Shown here piece after piece: positions 1 through 6,749 of a DNA stretch of 9,000 bases; positions within the stretch are counted from its first letter, which is position 1, and each line of letters begins with the position of its first letter. The notes beneath the pieces were generated by a model. That model was not told the DNA's origin, searched no databases, and worked only from the letters and a program-made list of their open reading frames with translations. The stretch lies in assembly GCA_002358575.1 (NCBI GenBank), contig DEPD01000053.1:1-9000 (forward strand), in the 5' to 3' direction. A program made the translations under genes and the position numbers. The DNA is from Lachnospiraceae bacterium UBA3401. GTDB taxonomy: Bacteria; Bacillota; Clostridia; Lachnospirales; Lachnospiraceae.

Positions 1-45
1 ATCACTTATTTTCCTACAATTCCTAAAGTAATTTTTTAACAGTTC

Positions 46-807
46 TTAAGCTCTTTCTGCACGTCCATTCTTCGCAGCAGTATCATAAGATGCTTTCAAA
101 ATTGGGCTTAATGGTTTGTAAAACAAAAACGTTAAAACAGATACCATCGTTCCTTTTAATAGATTTAATGGTGCCACACAAAAAGCCACAAATGTAATCA
201 CATTGGTAATATTGCTGTTAATCTTGGTTCCCATCTCAATCAGCGCTTCCATAGGCATACCATACATTACCGCAAACGTTGGTAATAAATACACCGCATT
301 AAAAAATGTGCCAAATATTGTCATGCAAAGCGTTCCAACTGCACTTCCCGCTATGGCAGTCAACTTTTTCTTTTTTATATGATAAATAATTGTCGCTGGT
401 AAAATCATAGAACAGCCAACACAAAAATTAGCAAGCTCTCCAACAAACGCCGTAGAGGTTGGCTTAAACAATAATTTTACAATAATCTTGACAAATTCTG
501 TGAGCACACCCGCAACAGGACCAAATGCAAATCCGCAGATTAAAACGGGCAATTCACTGGCATCAATCCCATAAAATGGTGGAGCAAACGGCACTGGAAA
601 TTCGATTGTCATTAGGACTCCCGCAATGGCAGAAAACATACCAATCATAGCAGTTTTTCTGGCAGTCAGTATCTTACCTTGCTTCCCATTTCGCTTTGCA
701 ATCAACTTTTCTGCCAGCACTGCTGCAAGCACTAGCACTGCAACAATTCCCACAAATTCCAATACAAATGTGAGATTTTCAATAATGTTTGTAAAAAATA
801 GTTTCAT
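46..807 (-). CDS. ribU: Riboflavin ECF transporter S component (RibU)
   Basis: This is an integral membrane protein of 253 residues, the substrate-binding S component of an energy-coupling factor transporter. It captures riboflavin (and FMN or roseoflavin in known RibU proteins) and works with a shared EcfT-EcfA module encoded elsewhere. The sequence is strongly hydrophobic with about six membrane segments. The family-typical stretch around residues 69-100 (FPVPFAPPFYGIDASELPVL, then GFAFGPVAG) is clear. An additional hydrophobic helix at about residues 14-36, before the usual RibU core, makes it longer than the roughly 190-200 residues usual for the family. The ATG at 805-807 is preceded by AGGAGAG (814-820), a well-placed ribosome binding site. 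An FMN riboswitch upstream on the same strand supports the substrate strongly. The gene is monocistronic within the window. No clear terminator is visible in the 45 bases downstream. Confidence 0.93.
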   Translation of the reverse strand: MKLFFTNIIENLTFVLEFVGIVAVLVLAAVLAEKLIAKRNGKQGKILTARKTAMIGMFSAIAGVLMTIEFPVPFAPPFYGIDASELPVLICGFAFGPVAGVLTEFVKIIVKLLFKPTSTAFVGELANFCVGCSMILPATIIYHIKKKKLTAIAGSAVGTLCMTIFGTFFNAVYLLPTFAVMYGMPMEALIEMGTKINSNITNVITFVAFCVAPLNLLKGTMVSVLTFLFYKPLSPILKASYDTAAKNGRAERA

Positions 808-813
808 ATAGTT

Positions 814-820
814 CTCTCCT
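814..820 (-). promoter_or_regulatory. Ribosome binding site of ribU
   Basis: AGGAGAG on the minus strand lies six bases before the ATG at 805-807. It fixes the start of ribU and lies well downstream of the riboswitch terminator. Riboswitch control is therefore more likely by transcription termination than by hiding this site. Confidence 0.8.
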
Positions 821-943
821 TTTTTCCAATCTTCTTAAAGGCATATAAACAGTGTATCTGTATGTCATTGATTAGAGAAGATTTATATTCCCCTACTCGC
901 CGCACCATACAATGGCATATTTCCTCTGCATCCGCGTGCACAT

Positions 944-977
944 AAAAAATCCCGAACACATCACGCATTCGGGGATT
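944..977 (-). terminator. Intrinsic terminator, expression platform of the FMN riboswitch
   Basis: On the minus strand AATCCCCGAA and TTCGGGATT form a 9-bp stem with one bulged C and an 11-base loop. It is followed at once by a run of six T (949-944). It lies between the FMN aptamer and ribU, where an FMN-induced terminator is expected. Confidence 0.82.
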
Positions 978-978
978 C

Positions 979-1020
979 ATACACAAAACCACAGCCTTTC
1001 CATTTTCCGCAAAGGCTTTG
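979..1020 (-). other. Hairpin between aptamer and terminator
   Basis: The linker contains AGCCTTT and AAAGGCT (arms at 1017-1011 and 999-993), a perfect 7-bp stem. It can be lengthened by weaker outer pairing between ATACAAA just 3' of the aptamer and TTTGTGTAT just before the terminator. The outer pairing uses the last bases of the aptamer P1 strand, so it could compete with aptamer closure. A regulatory role is inferred only. Confidence 0.45.
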
Positions 1021-1021
1021 T

Positions 1022-1141
1022 ATCTTCTCTCATCCAGACTTTACTGTCGGTTATGGAATCGCACCATATCAGCCTCTTTGTGTATCCAAAAAGGGTCGCG
1101 GACTTTACCGCCGGTAGGGAATTGCACCCTGCCCCGAAGAT
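1022..1141 (-). ncRNA. FMN riboswitch (RFN element) aptamer
   Basis: The minus strand carries the conserved RFN blocks in order: ATCTTCGGGGCAGGGTGCAA, then TTCCCTACCGGCGGTAAAG, then CCGCGACCC, then GGTGCGATTCCATAACCGAC, then AGTAAAGTCTGGATGAGAGA, closed by GAAGAT. P1 is formed by ATCTTC (1141-1136) and GAAGAT (1027-1022). It binds flavin mononucleotide and switches off downstream flavin genes. Here it sits before ribU and is followed by an intrinsic terminator, so FMN is expected to cause premature termination of ribU transcription. Confidence 0.97.
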
Positions 1142-1164
1142 TTATTATTTAATTTATAGAATTT

Positions 1165-1193
1165 AATATAACATGAAATTATTTGAAAATCAA
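1165..1193 (-). promoter_or_regulatory. Promoter of the FMN riboswitch-ribU transcript
   Basis: On the minus strand a -35 box TTGATT (1193-1188) is separated by exactly 17 bases from a -10 box TATATT (1170-1165). Transcription would begin near 1158, about 16 bases before the aptamer P1 strand, which is a typical arrangement. Confidence 0.75.
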
Positions 1194-1514
1194 GGGGTTT
1201 TGGGCATTTTTTGAAATTTGTAATATCAACAAAAAATTACTATACTACATATCTTCACATAAATTCACGGCAAAATGGTGTAAATTTTGGTGTAAACTTT
1301 TTTGTTCCCAATCCTGAGTTTTTGACAGTTCATCAAAGAGAAAATCTCTACACTCCCATAAATTTTGCATTCGCGTGATGTGTTATATTTGCTGTGATTG
1401 GAGTATTTTATTATGTATTTAAATAATAGAATATTGTTCTATGGCTGTACCAACTTTTTTTGAGATTGAGCAGATAAAAATTTAAGTATCGAAGCTGAGT
1501 AGTGTATGAAATTC
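1194..1514. other. Divergent intergenic region without a recognisable gene
   Basis: This is very AT-rich spacer between the minus-strand riboswitch promoter and the plus-strand promoter of the small gene. I see no reading frame with a ribosome binding site and no structural RNA. The only local pattern is GGTGTAAA repeated at 1277-1284 and 1289-1296 (12-bp period). A TTGACA at 1322-1327 has no convincing -10 partner. Confidence 0.5.
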
Positions 1515-1543
1515 TTGAATTTTTTTTAAATGTATTGTACAAT
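1515..1543 (+). promoter_or_regulatory. Promoter of the 73-residue protein gene
   Basis: TTGAAT (1515-1520), 17 bases, then TACAAT (1538-1543). Transcription would start near 1550, giving a leader of about 74 bases. The -10 lies inside the perfect 12-bp palindrome TATTGTACAATA (1533-1544), which could be a repressor operator. Confidence 0.7.
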
Positions 1544-1561
1544 AAAATGCGTAAAAAATAA

Positions 1562-1593
1562 GCTATCTTACAGATGAAAATTTGTAGAATAGC
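1562..1593 (+). other. Hairpin in the 5' leader of the small gene
   Basis: GCTATCTTACAG (1562-1573) can pair with TTGTAGAATAGC (1582-1593): 12 positions with one mismatch and two G-U pairs, and an 8-base loop. It stands between the promoter and the ribosome binding site at 1609-1614. It may stabilise the mRNA or modulate translation. There is no T run, so it is not a terminator. Confidence 0.45.
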
Positions 1594-1623
1594 ATACTTT
1601 CATATAAAAGGGAGAAATAAAAA

Positions 1624-1845
1624 ATGGATATTAAAGAGCAAATAAGTAAAGTGATAAAGGAGATTTCCCAAAATCCTAATATTAAAGAACAGTTTGATAA
1701 AGAACCTGTAAAGGTAATCGAAAAGATAATTGGCGTGGATTTACCTGATGATATTGTCATGAAGATCATCGATGGTGTAAAAGCAAAACTAACGATGGAT
1801 GGAGCATCTAAAGTTGTAGATACTTTAAAGGGGATATTTAAATAA
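1624..1845 (+). CDS. Small charged helical protein, function unknown
   Basis: A 73-residue protein with GGGAG (1610-1614) placed ten bases before the ATG and a good promoter upstream, so it is very likely expressed. The sequence is almost entirely predicted helix and rich in Lys, Asp, Glu and Ile. It has no signal peptide, membrane segment or cysteine. The central stretch EPVKVIEKIIGVDLPDD (residues 27-43) is followed by IDGVKAKL and ends LKGIFK. I recall similar small clostridial hypothetical proteins with an LPD motif but no established function. The pattern of a short helix, 'dP..viE..G.dLPdd' and then a tail faintly resembles leader regions of RiPP precursors. No maturation enzyme, double-glycine site or exporter is nearby, so that reading is weak. 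Its last 10 codons are repeated downstream at 1885-1915. Confidence 0.82.
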   Translation: MDIKEQISKVIKEISQNPNIKEQFDKEPVKVIEKIIGVDLPDDIVMKIIDGVKAKLTMDGASKVVDTLKGIFK

Positions 1846-1850
1846 GAACC
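1820..1850 (+). repeat. 31-bp direct repeat, copy 1 (3' end of the small gene)
   Basis: This copy covers the coding end of the 73-residue protein, its TAA stop and five following bases. It begins ATACTTTAAAGG and ends AAATAAGAACC. It is identical over 31 bp to 1885-1915. Confidence 0.95.
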
Positions 1851-1884
1851 ATTAATGATGCGGAGCCAGTGCCCTTGGATTCAA

Positions 1885-1915
1885 ATACTTTAAAGGGGAT
1901 ATTTAAATAAGAACC
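1885..1915 (+). repeat. 31-bp direct repeat, copy 2 (intergenic)
   Basis: An exact copy of 1820-1850, separated from it by 34 bases. It carries the same TLKGIFK-stop coding end, but no matching upstream gene part precedes it. It could be the scar of a tandem duplication of the small gene that later lost most of one copy, or the result of replication slippage. Confidence 0.95.
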
Positions 1916-1968
1916 AAAAGGGTCATTGGGTCTTTAAGACTTCCATTTTATCTTCTGTGAGGTGCAAT

Positions 1969-2988
1969 ATGATTGATTCTAAAATTTTATCTTCCGAGGC
2001 TTACAATTTCTTGCAATCTGACGCGCATCTAGGCAGACATGTGATTCTTCTAGGGCTTGCCGGAAGCTATTCCTATGGCACAAACAACGAAGAAAGTGAC
2101 ATCGATATCAGAGGAGTAACTTTAAACAGAAAGTCCGATTTAATCGGATTAACAAACTTTGAACAATATGTAGACACAAAAACGGATACTGTAATCTATG
2201 GTTTTATGAAAATGATTGCGCTACTTTTAAGTTGCAATCCAAACACAATAGAACTGCTCGGACTAAATCCAGAACATTACTTGTACCTGCACCCACTTGG
2301 ACAGGAACTAATTGACAACGCAAATCTTTTTTTGTCAAAGCGTGCAATTCATTCTTTTGGCGGCTATGCGGACGCCCAACTGCGACGCCTACAAAATGCA
2401 CTGGCGCGGGATTCCTATCCGCAGCGGGAAAAGGAACAGCATATTTTTAACTCTGTCAAAAACGCGATGTACGATTTCCGAAAACGCTATGAATCTTTTG
2501 AAAATGGGGCAATTCACATCTACACAGACACGGCAATCAACCCAGATTTGGAGAAAGAAATTTTTGTGGATGCTAATCTGAAACACTATCCGCTGCGTGA
2601 CTATAAAAATATTTGGAATGAGATGAACAATATTGTTCGAGATTACGACAAACTCGGAAAACGTAACCGCAAGAAAGACGATAATCATTTGAACAAACAC
2701 GCTATGCATTTGATACGACTTTTTATGATGGCAATTGACATTTTGGAAAAAGGTGAGATTCGCACCTATCGCAAAAAGGAATACCAACTTTTGCTCGAAA
2801 TCCGAAATGGCAACTATCAGAAATCAGACGGCACTTTTCGGAATGAATTTTACGAACTGTTAAATGAGTATGAACAAAAATTGGACACCGCGGCAGCACA
2901 TACCACGCTTCCTGACGAGCCCGATATGAAACGGGTACAGGAGTTTGTGATGTCTGTCAACGAGAAAGTTGTGCTTGATACACTATAA
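1969..2988 (+). CDS. Nucleotidyltransferase of the DNA polymerase beta superfamily (RlaP/YcgL type), first of a pair
   Basis: A 339-residue cytoplasmic protein. The nucleotidyltransferase motif is plain: G32-S33, G37, then D44-I-D46 followed by R48 (AGSYSYGTNNEESDIDIRGV). The two aspartates would bind the metal ions, and a third acid is probably D73. The segment CNPNTIELLGL (89-99) and the helical C-terminal part with LNKHAMHLIRLFMMAIDILE (241-260) fit COG3541/PF10127-type predicted nucleotidyltransferases. That family has been linked by genome context to RNA repair, but its substrate is unknown. I chose the ATG at 1969 because GAGGTG (1959-1964) lies just before it. A GTG at 1957 in the same frame would overlap that site. 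Next in line, 97 bases on, is a second family member, and the two are probably co-transcribed. No RNA ligase gene is present nearby. Confidence 0.87.
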   Translation: MIDSKILSSEAYNFLQSDAHLGRHVILLGLAGSYSYGTNNEESDIDIRGVTLNRKSDLIGLTNFEQYVDTKTDTVIYGFMKMIALLLSCNPNTIELLGLNPEHYLYLHPLGQELIDNANLFLSKRAIHSFGGYADAQLRRLQNALARDSYPQREKEQHIFNSVKNAMYDFRKRYESFENGAIHIYTDTAINPDLEKEIFVDANLKHYPLRDYKNIWNEMNNIVRDYDKLGKRNRKKDDNHLNKHAMHLIRLFMMAIDILEKGEIRTYRKKEYQLLLEIRNGNYQKSDGTFRNEFYELLNEYEQKLDTAAAHTTLPDEPDMKRVQEFVMSVNEKVVLDTL

Positions 2989-3085
2989 GTTAAGAGTCAA
3001 AAGTGTTAGCGCAATGAATCAACCAACGGCAGAAAACAAATTGCTTCGCAGTAAAATGTCGAATCTAAAGAAAGGATATTGTCCA

Positions 3086-3865
3086 ATGAAGTATAAAGAC
3101 TTTGAGGGTTCTATCGAGGAGCTTGTCGCCTTGAAATTAAGAGAAATCGAAGAAAAAGAACATGTTACAATACTTTATGCTGTCGAGTCTGGCAGTCGTG
3201 CTTGGGGGTTCGCATCGCCGGACAGCGATTATGATGTGCGCTTTATCTATGTGCGACCGCAACAATATTATCTGGAATTACAGCCTAAGCAAGACTTTAT
3301 TGACTGGGCGCTTGATGAAACACTCGATATTAATGGCTGGGATTTATCTAAAACTTTACAGCATTTTCATAAATCCAATGCAACTTTATTTGAATGGGCA
3401 AACTCCCCAATTATATACCACACTACACCAGAATGGCAAAAAATCTATACGATATCCAAAAGATATTTCTCTTGCAAATCTGCAATGTATCATTACTACG
3501 GTACTGCGCGGAAAAATTATCACGAATATTTAATAGAAGATTCAGTGAAATATAAAAAATATTTCTATGTACTACGCCCAATTCTAGCTTGTAAATGGAT
3601 TGAGAAAAAAGCCTGTCCACCTCCAGTTTTGTTTCAAGAATTGGTAGATGAAGTCTTAGAATTAGAGTACAAGGAAATGGTCTGCCAACTTGTCAATATC
3701 AAAATGCAAATGGCAGAATCTGAGAAAGCCCCTCGAATTGACCGACTAAACACCTATATTGAAAAAGAACTTGCCTATTATAAAAAAACAATTGATGCGA
3801 TGGCTGACGACCGCACTGCAGATTGGACAGAATTAAATACATTATTTATTAATTTGAATCTATAA
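3086..3865 (+). CDS. Nucleotidyltransferase of the DNA polymerase beta superfamily (RlaP/YcgL type), second of a pair
   Basis: A 259-residue protein with the classic signature ESGSRAWGFASPDSDYDVRF: G36-S37, G41, D48 and D50 are the metal- and nucleotide-binding residues. DINGWDLSKTL (81-91) supplies the probable third aspartate and is typical of Bacillus YcgL and its relatives in PF10127 (RlaP, RNA-repair-associated). The helical tail has the usual family look. The start is the ATG at 3086, which has AAAGGA (3071-3076) nine bases before it. The frame is open back to 2969, but the upstream ATGs have no ribosome binding site. It differs clearly from the preceding gene apart from the motif residues, so the pair is not a recent duplication. 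The transferred nucleotide and the target are unknown. Confidence 0.88.
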   Translation: MKYKDFEGSIEELVALKLREIEEKEHVTILYAVESGSRAWGFASPDSDYDVRFIYVRPQQYYLELQPKQDFIDWALDETLDINGWDLSKTLQHFHKSNATLFEWANSPIIYHTTPEWQKIYTISKRYFSCKSAMYHYYGTARKNYHEYLIEDSVKYKKYFYVLRPILACKWIEKKACPPPVLFQELVDEVLELEYKEMVCQLVNIKMQMAESEKAPRIDRLNTYIEKELAYYKKTIDAMADDRTADWTELNTLFINLNL

Positions 3866-3887
3866 ATTAGTCCCCTATCCATACAGA

Positions 3888-3920
3888 AATTGGGAATTGT
3901 GAACTACACAATTCCCAATT
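3888..3920. terminator. Perfect hairpin between convergent genes, probable bidirectional terminator
   Basis: AATTGGGAATTGTG (3888-3901) and CACAATTCCCAATT (3907-3920) form a perfect 14-bp stem with a 5-base loop. It lies 23 bases after the second nucleotidyltransferase stop and 26 bases after the GH42 stop on the other strand. Neither side has a strong T run, so it may slow transcription or protect mRNA ends rather than act as a strong intrinsic terminator. Confidence 0.6.
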
Positions 3921-3945
3921 GAAACAAACCTGCATTTCGCGCACC

Positions 3946-5934
3946 TTATTTGTGCTTATTTCCCACAAAAAGCTGTACTTCATATGGTTTTAGCATCTCT
4001 TCCCGCTCTCCTTCCAGAAGCGTATATCTTCCGTGAAGATGGTAGACTTGCTCATCATTTGTATGGTTAATTACAAACAGCCATACCTTGTCCTCACTTT
4101 CACGGGTCATCATCTCCACACCATTCCCCGCTGTGCCAAGCGTCTCAATTTCACAGACTTCAGAGATATAGGTCATAATATCTTCCATCAACTCCTCACC
4201 TGGCTCAGTTCCAATATACCATGCAATACCACTGCCATATTTATTTTCTGTAATAGCAGGTGTCTGTTTATAAAAACCTGTAGAGTATTCCGCAATCTGA
4301 CTTGCACCTTTTAACTCTATAATATCACACCACTTTTGAATCTCATACTCTTTTTTTCCATAGAGTACACCGCCTGTTGCCTCAAGTAAACAGTCATATT
4401 CTGGCACTTCAATACCACACAGTTCCCCAAGCCGTCCAGGCAATTCTATTTCTGTCATACATAGATTGTTTGCGTCTTTTACACCAGTACGCATTGTCAA
4501 AATCAGATGTCCCCCGTTCGCCACGTAATCTATATAATGCTGTTCCAACTCGGGTGTCATTAAATATTGAAGCGGTGCAATTACCAATTTATACTTTGAC
4601 AAATCATCCATGTCCTGCACAAAATCCACAGGAATTTTTTTGTCGTACAGTGCTTTATAATACTTTTGAAGATGTTCTATATAGCGCAATTGTGGGTGAT
4701 TCGGCTGAATATCCAGTGCATAGTTCTGTCGAAAACTATGCACAATCGCAACCTGGGGACTTGGCATACTTCCCCCAAAATCTTCCATATATTTTGTAAA
4801 AGTGTGAATCAGTTTTTTTGCCTCATTGTAGATTCTGCCTGGTTTTCCACTGTGTCCCAAAATGCCATGCCAAAATTGTTCTGTCCCCATTGCACAGGTT
4901 CTCCACCGGAAAAAGACCACCACATCAGCCCCATGCGCAACCGACTGCATCGCCCACGCTGACATCTGTCCTGGTTCTAAGGCCCGCCCCATAATTTCCC
5001 AGCCTGCCATTCCTGACTGCTGCTCCATCATCCAGAATGGTTTTTTCTTATATCCACGAATTACATCATGACACGCTGCAAGTTCACTTTCAGGCTGATG
5101 TGGCGTTTTCTGCCAATGCCCTGCTGGATAAATATCATTTGATACAAAATCTAGCAGTCCTGCCAAGTCATAATAATCTACCTTATTATCAAAACACATA
5201 AAATTATGCGTAATAAAATGATTCGGGCAAATCTCGCGAATAATTTCTGCCTGCCAATCAGCAAAATCCACAATCAAATCAGAACAATAACATTTCCAGT
5301 CAAGCATCGCTGACGGATTTTCACCTGCTGCCGTAATCAAAGGCGTCCCAATCTGTGTAAAGTCATTATAGCCCTGACTCCAAAATGCAGTCCCCCACGC
5401 TTGATTTAATGCTTCAATTGTTCCATATTTTCTTTGTAACCACTTCTGGTAAAGTTGTCGGCAAGAGGCACACATACATAACTCACCATGCGAATTGCCA
5501 AGCTCATTGTCAATTTGCCATCCAATCACACCTGGGTTATCTGCGAAACGTTTCGCAAATGCAGTTACAAACTGTTTAATATGTGCGCGATAAATAGGAT
5601 TCGACTGGCAATCATGGTGACGTCCACCAAAGAATCTACGTCTTCCTTCCCTATCAATTGGCTGTATCTCTGGATTCTTGTGTATAATCCACGCTGGCGG
5701 TGCCGCTGTTGGCGTACCCAGAATTGTCTTAATCCCATAACGATCCAGAAGTGCAATTGCCTCCTCAAGCCATTCAAAATGAAATTCCCCTTGCACAGGT
5801 TCCATTTTAAACCATGAAAATTCTGCCATACGCACCACTTGTACACCCATTTCTTTCATAAGCTGCACATCGGTCTCCCAGCGCTTTTTTGGCCAGTGCT
5901 CTGGATAATAATCCACCCCAAAATGTATTTTCAT
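3946..5934 (-). CDS. Beta-galactosidase, glycoside hydrolase family 42
   Basis: A 662-residue enzyme of normal GH42 length that removes terminal beta-galactosyl residues from short galactosides. The N-terminal TIM barrel opens with FGVDYYPEHW. The acid/base glutamate is E144 in GWQIDNELG and the nucleophile is E304 in FWMMEQQSG. Four cysteines, C109 and C153/C155/C158 (CMCASC), match the structural zinc site known in several GH42 enzymes. After the barrel come a trimerisation-type domain (from about residue 393, PSPQVAIVHSFRQNYALDIQ) and a small C-terminal beta domain. There is no signal peptide, so it probably acts in the cytoplasm on imported oligosaccharides. The start is the ATG at 5934, seven bases after GGAGGT. 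An ATG at 5949 in the same frame overlaps that site. It is probably the last gene of an operon with the nucleosidase (47-base gap) and esterase. The neighbourhood has no transporter to reveal the natural sugar. Confidence 0.95.
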   Translation of the reverse strand: MKIHFGVDYYPEHWPKKRWETDVQLMKEMGVQVVRMAEFSWFKMEPVQGEFHFEWLEEAIALLDRYGIKTILGTPTAAPPAWIIHKNPEIQPIDREGRRRFFGGRHHDCQSNPIYRAHIKQFVTAFAKRFADNPGVIGWQIDNELGNSHGELCMCASCRQLYQKWLQRKYGTIEALNQAWGTAFWSQGYNDFTQIGTPLITAAGENPSAMLDWKCYCSDLIVDFADWQAEIIREICPNHFITHNFMCFDNKVDYYDLAGLLDFVSNDIYPAGHWQKTPHQPESELAACHDVIRGYKKKPFWMMEQQSGMAGWEIMGRALEPGQMSAWAMQSVAHGADVVVFFRWRTCAMGTEQFWHGILGHSGKPGRIYNEAKKLIHTFTKYMEDFGGSMPSPQVAIVHSFRQNYALDIQPNHPQLRYIEHLQKYYKALYDKKIPVDFVQDMDDLSKYKLVIAPLQYLMTPELEQHYIDYVANGGHLILTMRTGVKDANNLCMTEIELPGRLGELCGIEVPEYDCLLEATGGVLYGKKEYEIQKWCDIIELKGASQIAEYSTGFYKQTPAITENKYGSGIAWYIGTEPGEELMEDIMTYISEVCEIETLGTAGNGVEMMTRESEDKVWLFVINHTNDEQVYHLHGRYTLLEGEREEMLKPYEVQLFVGNKHK

Positions 5935-5941
5935 TAATACT

Positions 5942-5947
5942 ACCTCC
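5942..5947 (-). promoter_or_regulatory. Ribosome binding site that sets the GH42 start
   Basis: GGAGGT on the minus strand lies seven bases before the ATG at 5934. It overlaps the alternative ATG at 5949, so the downstream start is the real one. Confidence 0.85.
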
Positions 5948-5981
5948 ATGCAAAAAGTGTGTTAGAACCATAGATTTCGTT

Positions 5982-6680
5982 TTATAATCGCGCAACCAAA
6001 TTCTCCACTAATTTTGCACAATGTGCTGCTGCTGCGCGCTCAAACTCTGGGTAATCCATATGTGCACTGCCATCCGCTTTATCTGAAATCGCGCGAAGCA
6101 CTACATAAGGAAGTTTATTCAAAAATGCCGCGTGTGCAATTGCCGCGCCTTCCATTTCCGCACAGGAACCATCAAACTGCTGAATCAATCTATCTTTTAC
6201 TGTACCATCTGAAATAAATTGGTCTCCGCTTACAACGCGCCCTTCATACACATTAATTTCTGGGTTCACTTCACGACAAACGGAAATTGCCTCCTCAGCA
6301 AGTTTTCTGTCCGCTTTAAAGAAAGATGTTTCCATCTGCGGAATAATACCTGGCTCATAACCAAGTGCGCTGACATCCATATCATGTTCACACGCATCTG
6401 CAGAGACAACAATATCCCCAATATTAATTTCTGCGCGCAGTGAACCAGCAACACCTGTATTTATCACAGCATCCACTGCAAATATATCCGCCAAAATCTG
6501 CACGCAGATACCTGCATTTACCTTTCCAATACCACACTGTACAATAACAACATCTTTTCTATTCAACACCCCTTCATGAAATTGCATCCCTGCCTTATCG
6601 ACAACATTTTTCAATTCCATCTTTGATTTTAACTCCGCTACTTCCAGCTCCATTGCACCGATAATACCTATTTTATTCAT
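5982..6680 (-). CDS. mtnN: 5'-methylthioadenosine/S-adenosylhomocysteine nucleosidase
   Basis: A 232-residue cytoplasmic enzyme that cleaves adenine from methylthioadenosine, S-adenosylhomocysteine and 5'-deoxyadenosine. It feeds methionine salvage and the activated methyl cycle. The N-terminus MNKIGIIGAMELEVAEL, GVAGSL (76-81), GDQFI (152-156), EMEGAAIAH (175-183) and LRAISDKADG (195-204) are hallmark motifs. By comparison with the E. coli enzyme, E13, E177 and D200 are catalytic and M176 contacts the substrate. The length is normal. The start is the ATG at 6680 after GGGGGA. A TTG in frame at 6695 is less likely. The gene is the middle one of three on the minus strand, with gaps of 69 and 47 bases and no terminator or clear promoter in either. 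Its place beside a galactosidase and an esterase looks incidental rather than a pathway link. Confidence 0.95.
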   Translation of the reverse strand: MNKIGIIGAMELEVAELKSKMELKNVVDKAGMQFHEGVLNRKDVVIVQCGIGKVNAGICVQILADIFAVDAVINTGVAGSLRAEINIGDIVVSADACEHDMDVSALGYEPGIIPQMETSFFKADRKLAEEAISVCREVNPEINVYEGRVVSGDQFISDGTVKDRLIQQFDGSCAEMEGAAIAHAAFLNKLPYVVLRAISDKADGSAHMDYPEFERAAAAHCAKLVENLVARL

Positions 6681-6749
6681 CTTTAATTCCCCCAAAATTT
6701 AATTTTTATTCATAAAAACATCTAAGGATCTGTAGAAAAGCGAAACCCA

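Noticed and set aside
804..992. 62-codon open frame on the minus strand between the riboswitch and ribU
   Set aside because: It begins inside the region just before the terminator hairpin, includes the hairpin, and has no proper ribosome binding site. It is untranslated leader.
912..1166. 84-codon plus-strand open frame
   Set aside because: It runs antisense through the terminator and FMN aptamer; the conserved RNA explains the sequence.
2389..2787. 132-codon minus-strand open frame
   Set aside because: Antisense to the first nucleotidyltransferase, whose catalytic motifs and family features fix the coding strand; no ribosome binding site.
1969..3865. Nucleotidyltransferase pair read as a HEPN/MNT-type toxin-antitoxin system
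   Set aside because: MNT antitoxins are about 100 residues and pair with a HEPN protein. Here both proteins are large, both carry a nucleotidyltransferase motif, and no HEPN motif (R-x4-6-H) partner is evident.
4377..4799. 140-codon plus-strand open frame inside the GH42 gene, with other antisense frames at 4033-5817
   Set aside because: These are shadows of a full-length GH42 gene with both catalytic glutamates on the minus strand.
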